Assembly (NCBI GenBank): GCA_963729795.1
Contig: CAVSPC010000033.1
Span: forward strand, 1-64,000
DNA from: CAWBBA01 sp963729795
Lineage (GTDB): Bacteria > Desulfobacterota > Desulfomonilia > Desulfomonilales > Desulfomonilaceae
Direction: 5' to 3'
Length of the DNA stretch: 64,000 nt
In this document: positions 26,606 through 35,463 of the stretch, in pieces
Layout of the letters: each line of letters opens with the position of its first letter
Position numbering within the stretch: position 1 is the first letter of the stretch
The notes under the pieces: model-generated
Databases searched by the model: none
What the model was told of the DNA's origin: nothing
What the model saw: the letters and a program-made list of their open reading frames with translations, nothing else
Translations under genes and position numbers: made by a program

Positions 26606-28315
26606 TCATCCCTTAATCTGATAATTAATATACCGATTGGTGATGGGCAAGCGCCTGTCCTTGCCAAAGGCCTTGGGAGTAATCTTAATGCCGGGAGGGG
26701 CCTGGCGACGTTTGTATTCGTTCCTATCCACCATGCGCACCACATCTTTCACAATATTGGGATCAAAGCCCTCGATTTCACCAGCGGTCTTGTCTTCTTC
26801 CACGTAAGCACGGAGGATCGGGTCGAGAACAGCGTATGGTGGTAGAGAATCCTCGTCTTTCTGATCGGCCCTAAGCTCTGCAGAAGGAGCCCTCTCGATG
26901 ACACTTCGCGGTATGACGTCTCTCCCGGCCTTCTCGTTTATGTGGTTGCTTAGCTCGTACACCACTGTCTTGGGAACATCTTTCAGCATAGCAAACCCCC
27001 CGGCCATATCGCCGTAGAGAGTGCAATAGCCTACCGCGGTTTCACTCTTGTTTCCCGTGGTCAGGACTAACCAGCCGAACCTGTTTGAGAGCCCCATGAG
27101 AATATTCCCTCTGATGCGAGCCTGGAGATTTTCGATTTCAACTCCCGGTTCGCCTGTTCCAAAGGGCTTTTCCAAAGCCGTCAAATATCCCTGAAGTATC
27201 TCGTTGATGGGGACGGAAATAAGTTCCATCTCGAGATTTTGGGCTAACGCCTGTGCGTCAGAAAGGGTTCCCTCGGAGGTGAATCGCGAAGGCATGGTAA
27301 CCCCGATCACGTGCTCTCTACCCAGGGCCTGCACCGCTATCGCCGCGGTCAAGGCCGAATCTATGCCACCGCTAAGCCCTATGACGACCTTGTCGAAATC
27401 GTTTTTGTGCACGTAGTCTCTCGTGCCCAGGACAAGGGCCTCATAAATCTCTTCGACCTTATCAAGCGGCGGAACAGTAGTCGGTGGCATATATTGTCTC
27501 ACAGGCAAGTTTTCTTCCTGTTTCAGGGCGACCATCGGCTCGATCAGGTTCCAGACTCGGCGGTGCTCTAAGGTTCCATCGATCTTAAAATCCGTAACCA
27601 ACAGGTCTTCTTCGAAACGCCGGGCACTGGCTATGAGTTCACCGGTAGGACCAACTACCATGCTGCCGCCGTCAAAAATCAACTCGTCCTGGCCTCCCAC
27701 CATGTTGTTGTAGAATACCGTAGTCTGGGTAGTCGTTGCAAAGCGGCTTACGATGTCCCTGCGTACATCGAACTTCCCGGCGAAGAAGGGGGAACCGGAT
27801 ATATTCAGCACAATGTCGGCTCCATTCTTCATGGCGCACATTTCCGTCACAGAGCCGGGAATCCAAATGTCTTCGCAAATGGTAACGGAAATCCTGCACC
27901 CGTGTATCTCGAAGACGAAGCAGCCCAGTCCCGGGAAAAAGTATCGCTTCTCGTCAAAAACGCCGTAATTAGGGAGTTCGATCTTGTAGTAAATTCCAAG
28001 GACGCTTGAATTGCCAAGCAGAGCCGCCGCATTGTAAACCCGCCCTTCTCGACCGTGCGCAAAACCTACCAGAACTGCCGTGTGGCGGCAGTGCTCCTTC
28101 AACTGTTCCAACGTTTCCCAATTGCTGCCGAGAAAGCGCCGTTTCATCAGCAGATCTTCCGGTGGATAGCCGCAGAGAGCCAACTCTGGAAAGGTAACAA
28201 TATCTGCGGCAGCCTCTTCGGCCCGTCCGATCCACTGCACGATCTTGCCGACGTTCCCGTCGAAATCGCCTACTGTGGGGTTTATCTGCGCCTGAGCTAT
28301 CCTTAACAGGTTCAT
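26606..28315 (-). CDS. nadE: Glutamine-dependent NAD+ synthetase
   Basis: 569 residues with two domains. The N-terminal nitrilase-type glutaminase shows the triad Glu44 (FPELALCGYP), Lys111 (YYKIELPNYG) and Cys147 (TICEDIW). The C-terminal NAD synthetase has the PP-loop GLSGGIDSALTAAI, then LTTGNKSETAVGY and LYGDMAGGFA. The enzyme amidates nicotinate adenine dinucleotide with ammonia channelled from glutamine. It is followed, almost overlapping, by a broken amidotransferase gene. Length and motifs are normal. Confidence 0.93.
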   Translation of the reverse strand: MNLLRIAQAQINPTVGDFDGNVGKIVQWIGRAEEAAADIVTFPELALCGYPPEDLLMKRRFLGSNWETLEQLKEHCRHTAVLVGFAHGREGRVYNAAALLGNSSVLGIYYKIELPNYGVFDEKRYFFPGLGCFVFEIHGCRISVTICEDIWIPGSVTEMCAMKNGADIVLNISGSPFFAGKFDVRRDIVSRFATTTQTTVFYNNMVGGQDELIFDGGSMVVGPTGELIASARRFEEDLLVTDFKIDGTLEHRRVWNLIEPMVALKQEENLPVRQYMPPTTVPPLDKVEEIYEALVLGTRDYVHKNDFDKVVIGLSGGIDSALTAAIAVQALGREHVIGVTMPSRFTSEGTLSDAQALAQNLEMELISVPINEILQGYLTALEKPFGTGEPGVEIENLQARIRGNILMGLSNRFGWLVLTTGNKSETAVGYCTLYGDMAGGFAMLKDVPKTVVYELSNHINEKAGRDVIPRSVIERAPSAELRADQKDEDSLPPYAVLDPILRAYVEEDKTAGEIEGFDPNIVKDVVRMVDRNEYKRRQAPPGIKITPKAFGKDRRLPITNRYINYQIKG

Positions 28316-28381
28316 CTCACATCACTCCGCAAAAAATACCCCCTAAGTATAGACCATTATCCCTGTATGAAAAGTTTCTCA

Positions 28382-28422
28382 AAGTTAAATGACCCCCAGC
28401 AAAGCCGGAGGTCATTTAACTT
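28382..28422 (-). terminator. Long hairpin behind glnA
   Basis: On the minus strand AAGTTAAATGACC pairs with GGTCATTTAACTT, and the inner part continues as CC/GG and GC/GC with two G-U pairs around a TTT loop, about 19 pairs in all. On the plus strand the G-U pairs would be A-C mismatches, which favours minus-strand use. The trailing T-run is poor, so it may also stabilise the glnA mRNA end. Confidence 0.6.
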
Positions 28423-28450
28423 GTTCGTCCATCATGAGCCTGTGTAGGGC

Positions 28451-29863
28451 TCAAATATCAAAGTAAAGAGCGAACTCATAAGGATGAGGTCTCATGCGTA
28501 TGGGGTTCAGCTCGGCATTGGTCTTGTAGTCAATCCACATATCAATGGCATCCTGAGTGAAGACATCACCTTTGAGCAGGAAGTCGTGATCGGCCTCAAG
28601 AGCCTTCAACGCGTCTCCCAAGCTGCCGGGAGTAGAAGGTACACTCTTCAACTCTTCCGGAGAAAGAGCGTAAATATCCTTGTCCAGAGGCTCACCAGGA
28701 TCCATCTTGTTTTCGATGCCATCCAGTGCAGCCATCAATATGGCGCTGAAAGCCAAGTAGCCATTGCAAGACGGGTCAGGGGTTCGGTACTCAATGCGTT
28801 TGGTCTTGGGGGACGGGCTGTACATCGGGATGCGGCAGCAGGCGGACCGGTTTCTTGAAGAATACGCCAGGTTCACAGGCGCTTCGAAGCCGGGCACCAG
28901 CCTCTTGTATGAATTCGTGGTGGGATTGCAGATCCCGCATAGCGCAGGTGCGTGCTTTAATATACCGCCTATAGCCCACAGGCATTCCTGAGACACTCCG
29001 GCATACTTGTCGCCTGCAAACAGATTCGTTCCACCTTTCCAAATGCTTATATGGGTGTGCATGCCCGATCCGTTGTCCTCGAACAGAGGCTTGGGCATGA
29101 AGGTCACGGTTTTGCAATGGTGTTTTGCCACGTTCTTGAGGACGTATTTGAACCACATGAGCTGGTCGCCCATCTTTACCAGAGGGGAAAACCTCATGTC
29201 GATTTCCCCTTGCCCAGCGGTGGCCACTTCATGGTGTTGGGCCTCGATGCTTATTCCCAGGTTTTCCAGAATCAGCACCATCTCGGTTCGGATATCCTGC
29301 TGAGAATCAGTGGGAGAGACAGGAAAATAGCCTTCCTTATGTCGAGGCTTGTACCCCAGGTTAGGATTCTCCTCGCGGCCCGTATTCCACCAGCCTTCGA
29401 CAGAATCCACTTCGTGGAAGCCGTGGTTAGAGCCAAAGCTGTAACGCACGTCGTCAAAAATAAAGAATTCCGCCTCCGGCCCGAAGTAGGCCGTGTCGCC
29501 GACCTTTGTATATTTGAGGTACGCTTCGGCTTTGTGAGCGATGTTGCGCGGGTCTCTCGTGTACCGCTCCTTGGTGACCGGGTCTACTATATTGCAGATC
29601 AGTGAAAGAGTCGGATGCTGCATGAATGGATCCATCACAGCCGTATTGGGGTCGGGAATAACCAACATGTCGGAAGCGTGAATAGGCTGCCAGCCTCGTA
29701 TGGATGACCCGTCAAACCCGAATCCGGCTTCGAAGGAATCCTCTTCAAGCTCGTGAATCGGCACGCTGAAGTGCTGCCACATGCCGGGAAAATCCATGAA
29801 CTTGAGGTCCACCATTACTGCTTTGTTCTCTTTGGCGAACTCGATTACCTGCTTTGGCTCCAT
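28451..29863 (-). CDS. glnA: Glutamine synthetase type I
   Basis: 470 residues, standard for GSI. Visible motifs are FGFDGSSIRGW, YFGPEAEFFIFD, GSGMHTHISIWKGG, NPTTNSYKRLVPGFEAPV and NRSACCRIP. The adenylylation site occurs as KDIYALSPEEL, so control by an adenylyltransferase is likely (family knowledge). It condenses glutamate, ammonium and ATP to glutamine. It follows glnK1 by 141 nt, so it probably sits in the amt1-glnK1-glnA unit driven by the sigma-54 promoter at 31736-31751. The gap has a hairpin (CCAGGTCC/GGGACCTG) but no clear second promoter. Confidence 0.97.
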   Translation of the reverse strand: MEPKQVIEFAKENKAVMVDLKFMDFPGMWQHFSVPIHELEEDSFEAGFGFDGSSIRGWQPIHASDMLVIPDPNTAVMDPFMQHPTLSLICNIVDPVTKERYTRDPRNIAHKAEAYLKYTKVGDTAYFGPEAEFFIFDDVRYSFGSNHGFHEVDSVEGWWNTGREENPNLGYKPRHKEGYFPVSPTDSQQDIRTEMVLILENLGISIEAQHHEVATAGQGEIDMRFSPLVKMGDQLMWFKYVLKNVAKHHCKTVTFMPKPLFEDNGSGMHTHISIWKGGTNLFAGDKYAGVSQECLWAIGGILKHAPALCGICNPTTNSYKRLVPGFEAPVNLAYSSRNRSACCRIPMYSPSPKTKRIEYRTPDPSCNGYLAFSAILMAALDGIENKMDPGEPLDKDIYALSPEELKSVPSTPGSLGDALKALEADHDFLLKGDVFTQDAIDMWIDYKTNAELNPIRMRPHPYEFALYFDI

Positions 29864-30004
29864 GCCTTACTCCTTTTGCATAAACGTTTTATTTCCAGGT
29901 CCTTGCATATCGGGACCTGTGTCGAACTCGCGGGAATTTCGGTGACAATTTCCAGTTGCTGTTCCGGACAGAGCGTTATGCCCTCACCCAAACCCGATCC
30001 TGCT

Positions 30005-30343
30005 TCAGAGTGCGTCCTCGTCCCGTTCGCCGGTTCTGATGCGCACGACGGTTTCAACGGGTATCACAAAGATCTTGCCGTCGCCGATGCTGCCCGTGCG
30101 CGCAGCAGCGATCACTTTCTCGATCACTTGATCCACAAGTTCGGTCCGCACGACCATCTCGATTTTGATTTTCGGGAGAAAATCCACCAGGTATTCCGCT
30201 CCCCGGTAGATCTCTTTGTGCCCCTTTTGGCGCCCGAAACCTTTAACTTCTGTGACAGTCATACCTTGAACGCCCAGAGAACTGACGGCTTCCTTCACAT
30301 CGTCAAGTTTGAAGGGCTTTATAATAACTTCTATTTTTTTCAT
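30005..30343 (-). CDS. glnK: PII signal protein GlnK/GlnB (copy 1)
   Basis: 112 residues. KKIEVIIKPFKLDDVKEAV starts the fold, the T-loop is GHKEIYRGAEYLVDF with the uridylylation tyrosine Y51, and IGDGKIFVIPVETVVRIRTGE is the C-terminal signature. PII trimers sense 2-oxoglutarate and ATP/ADP; GlnK docks on Amt channels when nitrogen is plentiful. It lies 56 nt behind amt1 and 141 nt before glnA. The paralogues at 32.3 and 34.9 kb are very similar, mostly differing around residues 60-75. Confidence 0.95.
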   Translation of the reverse strand: MKKIEVIIKPFKLDDVKEAVSSLGVQGMTVTEVKGFGRQKGHKEIYRGAEYLVDFLPKIKIEMVVRTELVDQVIEKVIAAARTGSIGDGKIFVIPVETVVRIRTGERDEDAL

Positions 30344-30399
30344 CCGTGCCCCCTGTTCGAATTTCCCGGCCAGAGCCGGGGCCGAGCTTACGCGGCGTC

Positions 30400-31611
30400 T
30401 CAGAAGTTGTATCCGACCTCGCCGTGGGCCGAGGTGTCCACTCCTGCTTCTTCGTGCTCTTCAGTGACTCTCAGGCCCATTACAGCCTTAACGAGGAAGA
30501 GTATAACCAGCGTTACGACAAAACAATAGGCAATTGTTGCAAGCACCCCGATCAACTGAATGCCGAGTTGCGAAGGATTGCCGTAGAATAACCCGTTGGC
30601 CCCGGATTCGTTGATGAGTTTCGTCGCGAAGAGACCGGTCGCGATGGTTCCCCAGACTCCACCGACCCCGTGAATGCCCACAACGTCCAGTGAATCGTCG
30701 TAGCCCAGTCGATCCTTAGCAAGGACGGCCCCGTAACAGATGACTCCTGCCACTCCTCCGATTATCAGCGCGGCCCAAGGCTCGACAAATCCGCAAGCCG
30801 GCGTAACCGACCCGAGTCCCGCCACCGCACCCGATGCTATCCCCAGCGTGGTGGGCTTCGCCCTCAGTATCCATTCGGCGAAAACCCATGTGAGCGCGCC
30901 CATTGCCGCGGCCGTGTTGGTTGCCAGAAAAGCACTAGCCGCTACACCATCCGCAGCCAGCCGGCTACCGGCATTGAATCCGAACCATCCGAACCAGAGC
31001 AGACCTACGCCCAGAAGCGTGAGTGTAAGATTGTGTGGAATGAAAGCCCTGGTCCCGTATCCTTTACGTTTGCCCACGACTATCGCAGCCACCAGTGAAG
31101 CAACACCGCAGTTGAGATGCACCACCAGTCCGCCGGCAAAATCCATACAGCCCAGCTTGCAGAGCCACCCGCCACCCCAAACCCAGTGGCAAATGGGCGA
31201 GTAAACGAATGTTAACCACAATACTGTGAAAACGACGAACGAACTGAATTTCATCCTTTCGGCAAAGGCCCCGGAAATGAGCGCCGGAGTGATGATTGCG
31301 AACATACCCTGAAACGTTAAGAAGACGCTGTGAGGGATGGTCAATCCATCTTTAACGGCTGCCCCAACTCCAAAACCCATGAAATACTTTAAGCCGCCTA
31401 TGAAACCGCCGATATCCGGCCCGAAAGAGAGGCTGTATCCATATACCAGCCAGATTACCGATGCCAGCCCCATCAAAAAGAAGCTGTGCATCATGGTTGA
31501 AAGAACATTTTTGGAACTCGTCAACCCTCCGTAGAAAATGGCAAGACCCGGCGTCATGACGAGCACAAGTGCCGAGCATACCATAACAAAGGCCGTATCA
31601 GCACCATTCAT
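30400..31611 (-). CDS. amt: Ammonium transporter (copy 1)
   Basis: 403 residues from ATG 31611, with GGAGGAG 8 nt upstream; an open frame runs 43 codons further without family similarity. Amt features: MTPGLAIFYGGL at helix 1, ITPALISGAFAERMKF, the first pore histidine in GGLVVHLNCGVASL and the second in VVGIHGVGGVWGT. Eleven membrane helices are expected. It conducts ammonium or ammonia across the inner membrane as a trimer, gated by GlnK. It starts the operon amt1-glnK1-glnA and has its own sigma-54 promoter 125 bp upstream. Confidence 0.95.
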   Translation of the reverse strand: MNGADTAFVMVCSALVLVMTPGLAIFYGGLTSSKNVLSTMMHSFFLMGLASVIWLVYGYSLSFGPDIGGFIGGLKYFMGFGVGAAVKDGLTIPHSVFLTFQGMFAIITPALISGAFAERMKFSSFVVFTVLWLTFVYSPICHWVWGGGWLCKLGCMDFAGGLVVHLNCGVASLVAAIVVGKRKGYGTRAFIPHNLTLTLLGVGLLWFGWFGFNAGSRLAADGVAASAFLATNTAAAMGALTWVFAEWILRAKPTTLGIASGAVAGLGSVTPACGFVEPWAALIIGGVAGVICYGAVLAKDRLGYDDSLDVVGIHGVGGVWGTIATGLFATKLINESGANGLFYGNPSQLGIQLIGVLATIAYCFVVTLVILFLVKAVMGLRVTEEHEEAGVDTSAHGEVGYNF

Positions 31612-31735
31612 TCTTGTAACTCCTCCGCAAAGCTGTATGGTCTGGACCCGTCTGGCGCCAGGCCGACTGTGGTTCATGCGTGTTTCCGGAGTAAGTTCCG
31701 GAGTCTGAACGCACCTCCACGGTCGTGCCGATGGC

Positions 31736-31751
31736 AGCAATCAGCGTGCCA
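31736..31751 (-). promoter_or_regulatory. Sigma-54 promoter of amt1
   Basis: On the minus strand TGGCAC-GCTGA-TTGCT matches the -24/-12 consensus fully (TGGCAC N5 TTGCT). It lies 125 bp upstream of the amt1 start. Confidence 0.85.
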
Positions 31752-31851
31752 CAACGGACAGCAAGGAGGAATATGAATGTAGGATACTGATATAACGCTA
31801 TTATTCCGGCAGCAACAGAGGCTTCCCTCTGTTGCCGGAGCCAAGAATTAG

Positions 31852-31865
31852 TACCCTAACGTACT
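31852..31865. promoter_or_regulatory. GTAC-N6-GTAC activator site of amt1
   Basis: GTAC-CCTAAC-GTAC lies exactly 100 bp upstream of the sigma-54 -24 element. The same motif and spacing recur at amt2 and amt3. The geometry equals the core of the NifA site TGT-N10-ACA. A strong hairpin (CCGGCAGCAACAGAGG and its complement, about 31807-31840) lies between site and promoter. Confidence 0.6.
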
Positions 31866-32258
31866 ATTTTGTAACTAAAAACTACTTTCATGTAGGAACC
31901 ATGCACCCCAGGACTTTCCGCGAATCAGGAATGCTTGCGATTGGTTCCGCGCTTAGCTTTTGCAACACCTCCAAGAATCTGGTCGCTTCTTTGCTTTTAA
32001 TCCAGTCCTTTCTTGCCGGAGCCGAGGCAAGAAGTGCCTGTTTTCAGGACTCCACTTCTGCCCTGTTTTTGACTTACGGTGGCGCCATTAACAGGCACTC
32101 TTTTTCGTAATTCGATGCAGGCGCAGCACGCTGCGCCCGTTTACCTCGATACGAGTGCTGCATGTCGTGCACATACCCGGACTAACCAGTTGTTTCAGTC
32201 CGGCTCACGATGGCGTCCCGAAAGTGCAGTCGGGACCGCTACAGTCGACGCTGATCTC
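31866..32258. other. Intergenic region between the amt1 control region and glnK2
   Basis: No gene is seen. The first 40 bp (to about GTAGGAACCAT) resemble the stretch beside the decayed control unit at 34488-34530. Confidence 0.4.
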
Positions 32259-32597
32259 CTATATGGCATCAGTGTCTTTCTCGCCTGTCCTTATTCGCAC
32301 TACTGTCTCAACAGGATGTACAAAGATCTTGCCGTCTCCGATTGTGCCGGTACGAGCCGCGAAGACAATTTTTTCAATGACCTGGTCCACAATTGCTGCC
32401 GCAACGACTGTCTCGATCTTGATTTTGGGGAGAAAATCGACCAGGTATTCAGCGCCCCGGTAAATCTCTTTGTGACCTTTCTGCCGTCCGAATCCTTTCA
32501 CTTCGGTAACGGTCATTCCCTGCACACCGACCGAACTCAGGGCCTCTTTCACGTCATCCAACTTGAAAGGTTTTATGATAGCCTCAACTTTTTTCAT
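32259..32597 (-). CDS. glnK: PII signal protein GlnK (copy 2)
   Basis: 112 residues from ATG 32597 (frame open 11 codons more). It carries the same PII landmarks as copy 1: EIYRGAEYLVDF with Tyr51 and IGDGKIFVHPVETVVRIRTGE. It lies 82 nt behind amt2 and would be co-transcribed with it. It differs from copy 1 at ETVVAAAIVDQVIEKIVFAA, the region facing ligand and Amt. It probably serves the amt2 channel, but heterotrimers are possible. Confidence 0.95.
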   Translation of the reverse strand: MKKVEAIIKPFKLDDVKEALSSVGVQGMTVTEVKGFGRQKGHKEIYRGAEYLVDFLPKIKIETVVAAAIVDQVIEKIVFAARTGTIGDGKIFVHPVETVVRIRTGEKDTDAI

Positions 32598-32679
32598 TAT
32601 CGTCCCCTTTTGCCCTATCCTCCAATTCAATCCCCTACGCGGGCGGACCTGCAGAATAGGGGCGCGCTCAAAGGATTGA

Positions 32680-33897
32680 TCACAGGTTATATCCAGCCTC
32701 TCCGTGAGTTGCCAAGTCTACACCGGCTACCTCTTCCTCGTCGGTAACACGCAATCCCACTATGGCTTTAACGATGTAAAGAATGATCAGGGTTACGACA
32801 AAGGAGTATATGATTGTAGCCAGCACCGCCACTATCTGCGTCCAGAGTTGACCGGGATTACCAAAGAATAGACCGTTGGCCGCTCCCGAGTTTATGGCCT
32901 TGGAAGCGAACAGGCCGGTCGCAATCGCGCCCCAGGCCCCTCCCACGCCGTGTACGCCGACAACGTCCAGAGAGTCGTCATAACCAAGCCCTGCTTTGGC
33001 GAGCACCGCGAGATAACACACCACTCCGGCCACGGCACCTAGAATGACTGCGGACACGGGCCCGACATAACCCGAAGCAGGAGTGATCGCCACGAGACCC
33101 GCCACAGCGCCGGAAGCGATGCCCAGTGTTGTCGGTTTCCCTTTAATAATCCATTCGGCGAAAACCCAGGACAAAGCGGCAGCGGCAGTAGCCATGTGGG
33201 TTGCCACAAAGGCCATCGAAGCGCCGGCATCGGCTTTAAGAGCACTTCCTGCGTTGAAACCGAACCAGCCGAACCAAAGTAGACCAGCGCCCAGCAGAGT
33301 GAGGGTCAGGTTGTGCGGCATCATGGCGGCCGTGCCGTAGCCCTTCCGTTTCCCGATGACGAGAGCGCATGCCAAGGCGGCTACACCCGCGTTGATGTGA
33401 ACGACGGTTCCACCCGCGAAATCCAAGGCGCCCATCTTCGAGAGCCATCCGCCCGGACCCCAAACCCAGTGAGCAACAGGGCAATATACAAAGGTCATCC
33501 AGAGAAACATGAAGATGATAAACGCACTGAACTTCATTCGTTCCGCAAATGCTCCAGAGATGAGTGCCGGGGTTATGACGGCAAACATGCACTGAAAAAT
33601 CATGAAGGTTGATCCGGGAATGGTCTGGTCCGGCCACACATCCGCTCCAACTCCTTCCAGAGCGAAGTGTTTCAAATTTCCGATGAGGCCGCCAAGGGCG
33701 TCAGGACCGAAGGCCAGGCTGAACCCGTAGAACAGCCAGATAATGGATGCCAGCCCCATTAGGAAGAAGCTATGCATCATGGTTGAAAGGACGTTCTTCG
33801 ATCGGGTCATGCCTCCATAGAACATGGCGAGACCCGGCGTCATCAATAGGACCAATGCCGACGAAGCCAAAACCCATGCGTTGTCCGCAGCATTCAT
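32680..33897 (-). CDS. amt: Ammonium transporter (copy 2)
   Basis: 405 residues. TPGLAMFYGGMTRSKNVLSTMM, FAVITPALISGAFAERMKFSAF, pore histidines in GGTVVHINAGVAAL and VVGVHGVGGAWGA, and a C-terminal tail with GLRVTDEEEVAGVD that GlnK and Amt use for gating. It is very close to copy 1, so the pair arose by duplication. Its sigma-54 promoter lies 137 bp upstream and a second, decayed control unit further out. Confidence 0.95.
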   Translation of the reverse strand: MNAADNAWVLASSALVLLMTPGLAMFYGGMTRSKNVLSTMMHSFFLMGLASIIWLFYGFSLAFGPDALGGLIGNLKHFALEGVGADVWPDQTIPGSTFMIFQCMFAVITPALISGAFAERMKFSAFIIFMFLWMTFVYCPVAHWVWGPGGWLSKMGALDFAGGTVVHINAGVAALACALVIGKRKGYGTAAMMPHNLTLTLLGAGLLWFGWFGFNAGSALKADAGASMAFVATHMATAAAALSWVFAEWIIKGKPTTLGIASGAVAGLVAITPASGYVGPVSAVILGAVAGVVCYLAVLAKAGLGYDDSLDVVGVHGVGGAWGAIATGLFASKAINSGAANGLFFGNPGQLWTQIVAVLATIIYSFVVTLIILYIVKAIVGLRVTDEEEVAGVDLATHGEAGYNL

Positions 33898-34034
33898 TTT
33901 TGCAACCTCTCTGAGGATGCGTCTGTTCGGGCCCGTAGCTTGCCGGCTCTTAGCTCGTAACCAATCTGCGCACCCTGTATCGTATGGCAGTCATGGCCGC
34001 CGCACAAACGGCGGCACCGATTCGCGTGGAGATT

Positions 34035-34050
34035 TGCAATCGGAATGCCA
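34035..34050 (-). promoter_or_regulatory. Sigma-54 promoter of amt2
   Basis: On the minus strand TGGCAT-TCCGA-TTGCA has the essential GG and GC with correct 10-bp spacing, 137 bp upstream of amt2. Confidence 0.8.
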
Positions 34051-34150
34051 GAACGAGAAGGAGCCATGTTGAATAGACCTAAGCCATTGGATTGACACCA
34101 GATGTCCTTCGCATGGGAAAAGCACATTTCAGGATTATGAGCAACTAATC

Positions 34151-34164
34151 GTACGTCTCTGTAC
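34151..34164. promoter_or_regulatory. GTAC-N6-GTAC activator site of amt2
   Basis: GTAC-GTCTCT-GTAC lies exactly 100 bp upstream of the amt2 sigma-54 promoter, matching the arrangement at amt1 and amt3. Confidence 0.6.
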
Positions 34165-34352
34165 CTTTAGCTCTAGCGTGTTACCCGGCCGTACGAAGAC
34201 CCTTCGCATCCGCCTCAAATGTTTGTGTCCGTATCCTCACGATTCTTTATAAGATTCTCAGCCCTCGGTCCGTCTTGGTCCGACTATCGCTGTTGAGTCG
34301 GTTCGGCAGCGTAACAACCTCTGCAAGGAACTATTATAATCCTTCCGATCAA

Positions 34353-34487
34353 GGCAATCAGGGCGTGGGAACTTACAACTAGCGGCAACTCACTTCTAGT
34401 ATACTGATATATCGCTACTACTAACGTACCTGAAGCGGCCAGCATTCGTTGACGCTGTCGCCGCAAAGAATTAGTACAACGGTGTAC
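34353..34487 (-). promoter_or_regulatory. Decayed copy of an amt control unit
   Basis: The stretch holds a sigma-54-like remnant (GCAATCAGG kept, but the -24 GG replaced), then ATACTGATATA 33 bp from it exactly as at amt1, and an intact GTAC-AACGGT-GTAC site at 34474-34487, 105 bp away. The block GAATTAGTAC and the following 40 bp also resemble the amt1 region. It is most simply a duplicated amt1-type promoter whose -24 element was lost. Confidence 0.5.
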
Positions 34488-34903
34488 GATTCTGAAACAA
34501 AAAGGTACTTTCCCGTAGGAACCATCTCAAAGACTTTTGTTGATCGACCGGCCTTGAGTTGGCTCCCTGTGCCCCTCTTATAGCGAGCTGCGTTCGATTT
34601 TCCCCCTTTTCCCGAATTTGGCACGTTCGCGGCATGCGGTACATCTTCTAATGACATGACACTTCATGCACGGTGGCCACGTACTCGATTTCCCAAATAT
34701 GGTGACTTGTACCGGGCGATGTTACCTGTCCTTAGCCCACATCCGCATCCATCCCTCGGACTCCGATCAGGTGACCCGTCTCGGTGCCCGCGTACGCGGG
34801 CATCAAGACACTTAGGTGCCGGTCTGAAACACAGTCCTACCGGAAAGGCCGCTTTACTTGCGCGAAAGCGCACCCGTACGAGAGCGGTTTTCGGTGCAGT
34901 TGT

Positions 34904-35242
34904 CTATAGTGCATCACCATCTTTCTCGCCTGTTCTTATTCGCACCACTGTCTCAACAGGTTTTACGAAGATCTTGCCGTCCCCAATGGTGCCGGTTCGC
35001 GCTGCTGAGACAATCTTTTCGATTACCTGATCTACAATTTCGGCGGCAACGACCGTCTCAATCTTGATTTTGGGAAGAAAATCCACAACGTAGTCCGCTC
35101 CACGATAGATCTCTTTGTGGCCTTTCTGACGGCCGTGTCCTTTGACCTCGGTTACGGTCATTCCATGTACCCCCAGGGAACTTACCGCTTCCTTTACATC
35201 GTCCAATTTGAAAGGCTTGATTATTGCTTCAACTTTTTTCAC
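34904..35242 (-). CDS. glnK: PII signal protein GlnK (copy 3)
   Basis: 112 residues from GTG 35242, supported by AAAGGAG 8 nt upstream. KKVEAIIKPFKLDDVKEAV and EIYRGADYVVDF carry the PII fold and Tyr51; IGDGKIFVKPVETVVRIRTGE closes it. It lies 221 nt behind amt3. The T-loop shoulder reads GHGRQKGHKE instead of GFGRQKGHKE as in the other two copies, and AEY is ADY, which may tune binding to the divergent Amt3. Confidence 0.95.
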   Translation of the reverse strand: MKKVEAIIKPFKLDDVKEAVSSLGVHGMTVTEVKGHGRQKGHKEIYRGADYVVDFLPKIKIETVVAAEIVDQVIEKIVSAARTGTIGDGKIFVKPVETVVRIRTGEKDGDAL

Positions 35243-35463
35243 TCTTATGCTCCTTTTGGAGTGCCCGGTGATTCCCATTTCATCTTTGTAAGATCCTGCC
35301 CGGGCCGTGGCCTCCAGACGAGGAGAGGTAGAGCGCTGTGCTTACCACAGATGTATCCGATTGGCTCTCTCGACCTGGCCATGCATGAAGATCGGGAGAT
35401 CACGTGAACCTTCATGATCGCGATACCCTTGCCCCGGGCGATCCACTGCTGCCATCCGCGGTT

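Noticed and set aside
29753..30529. 258-codon open frame opposite glnA and glnK1
   Set aside because: It is a shadow of two unmistakable genes on the other strand.
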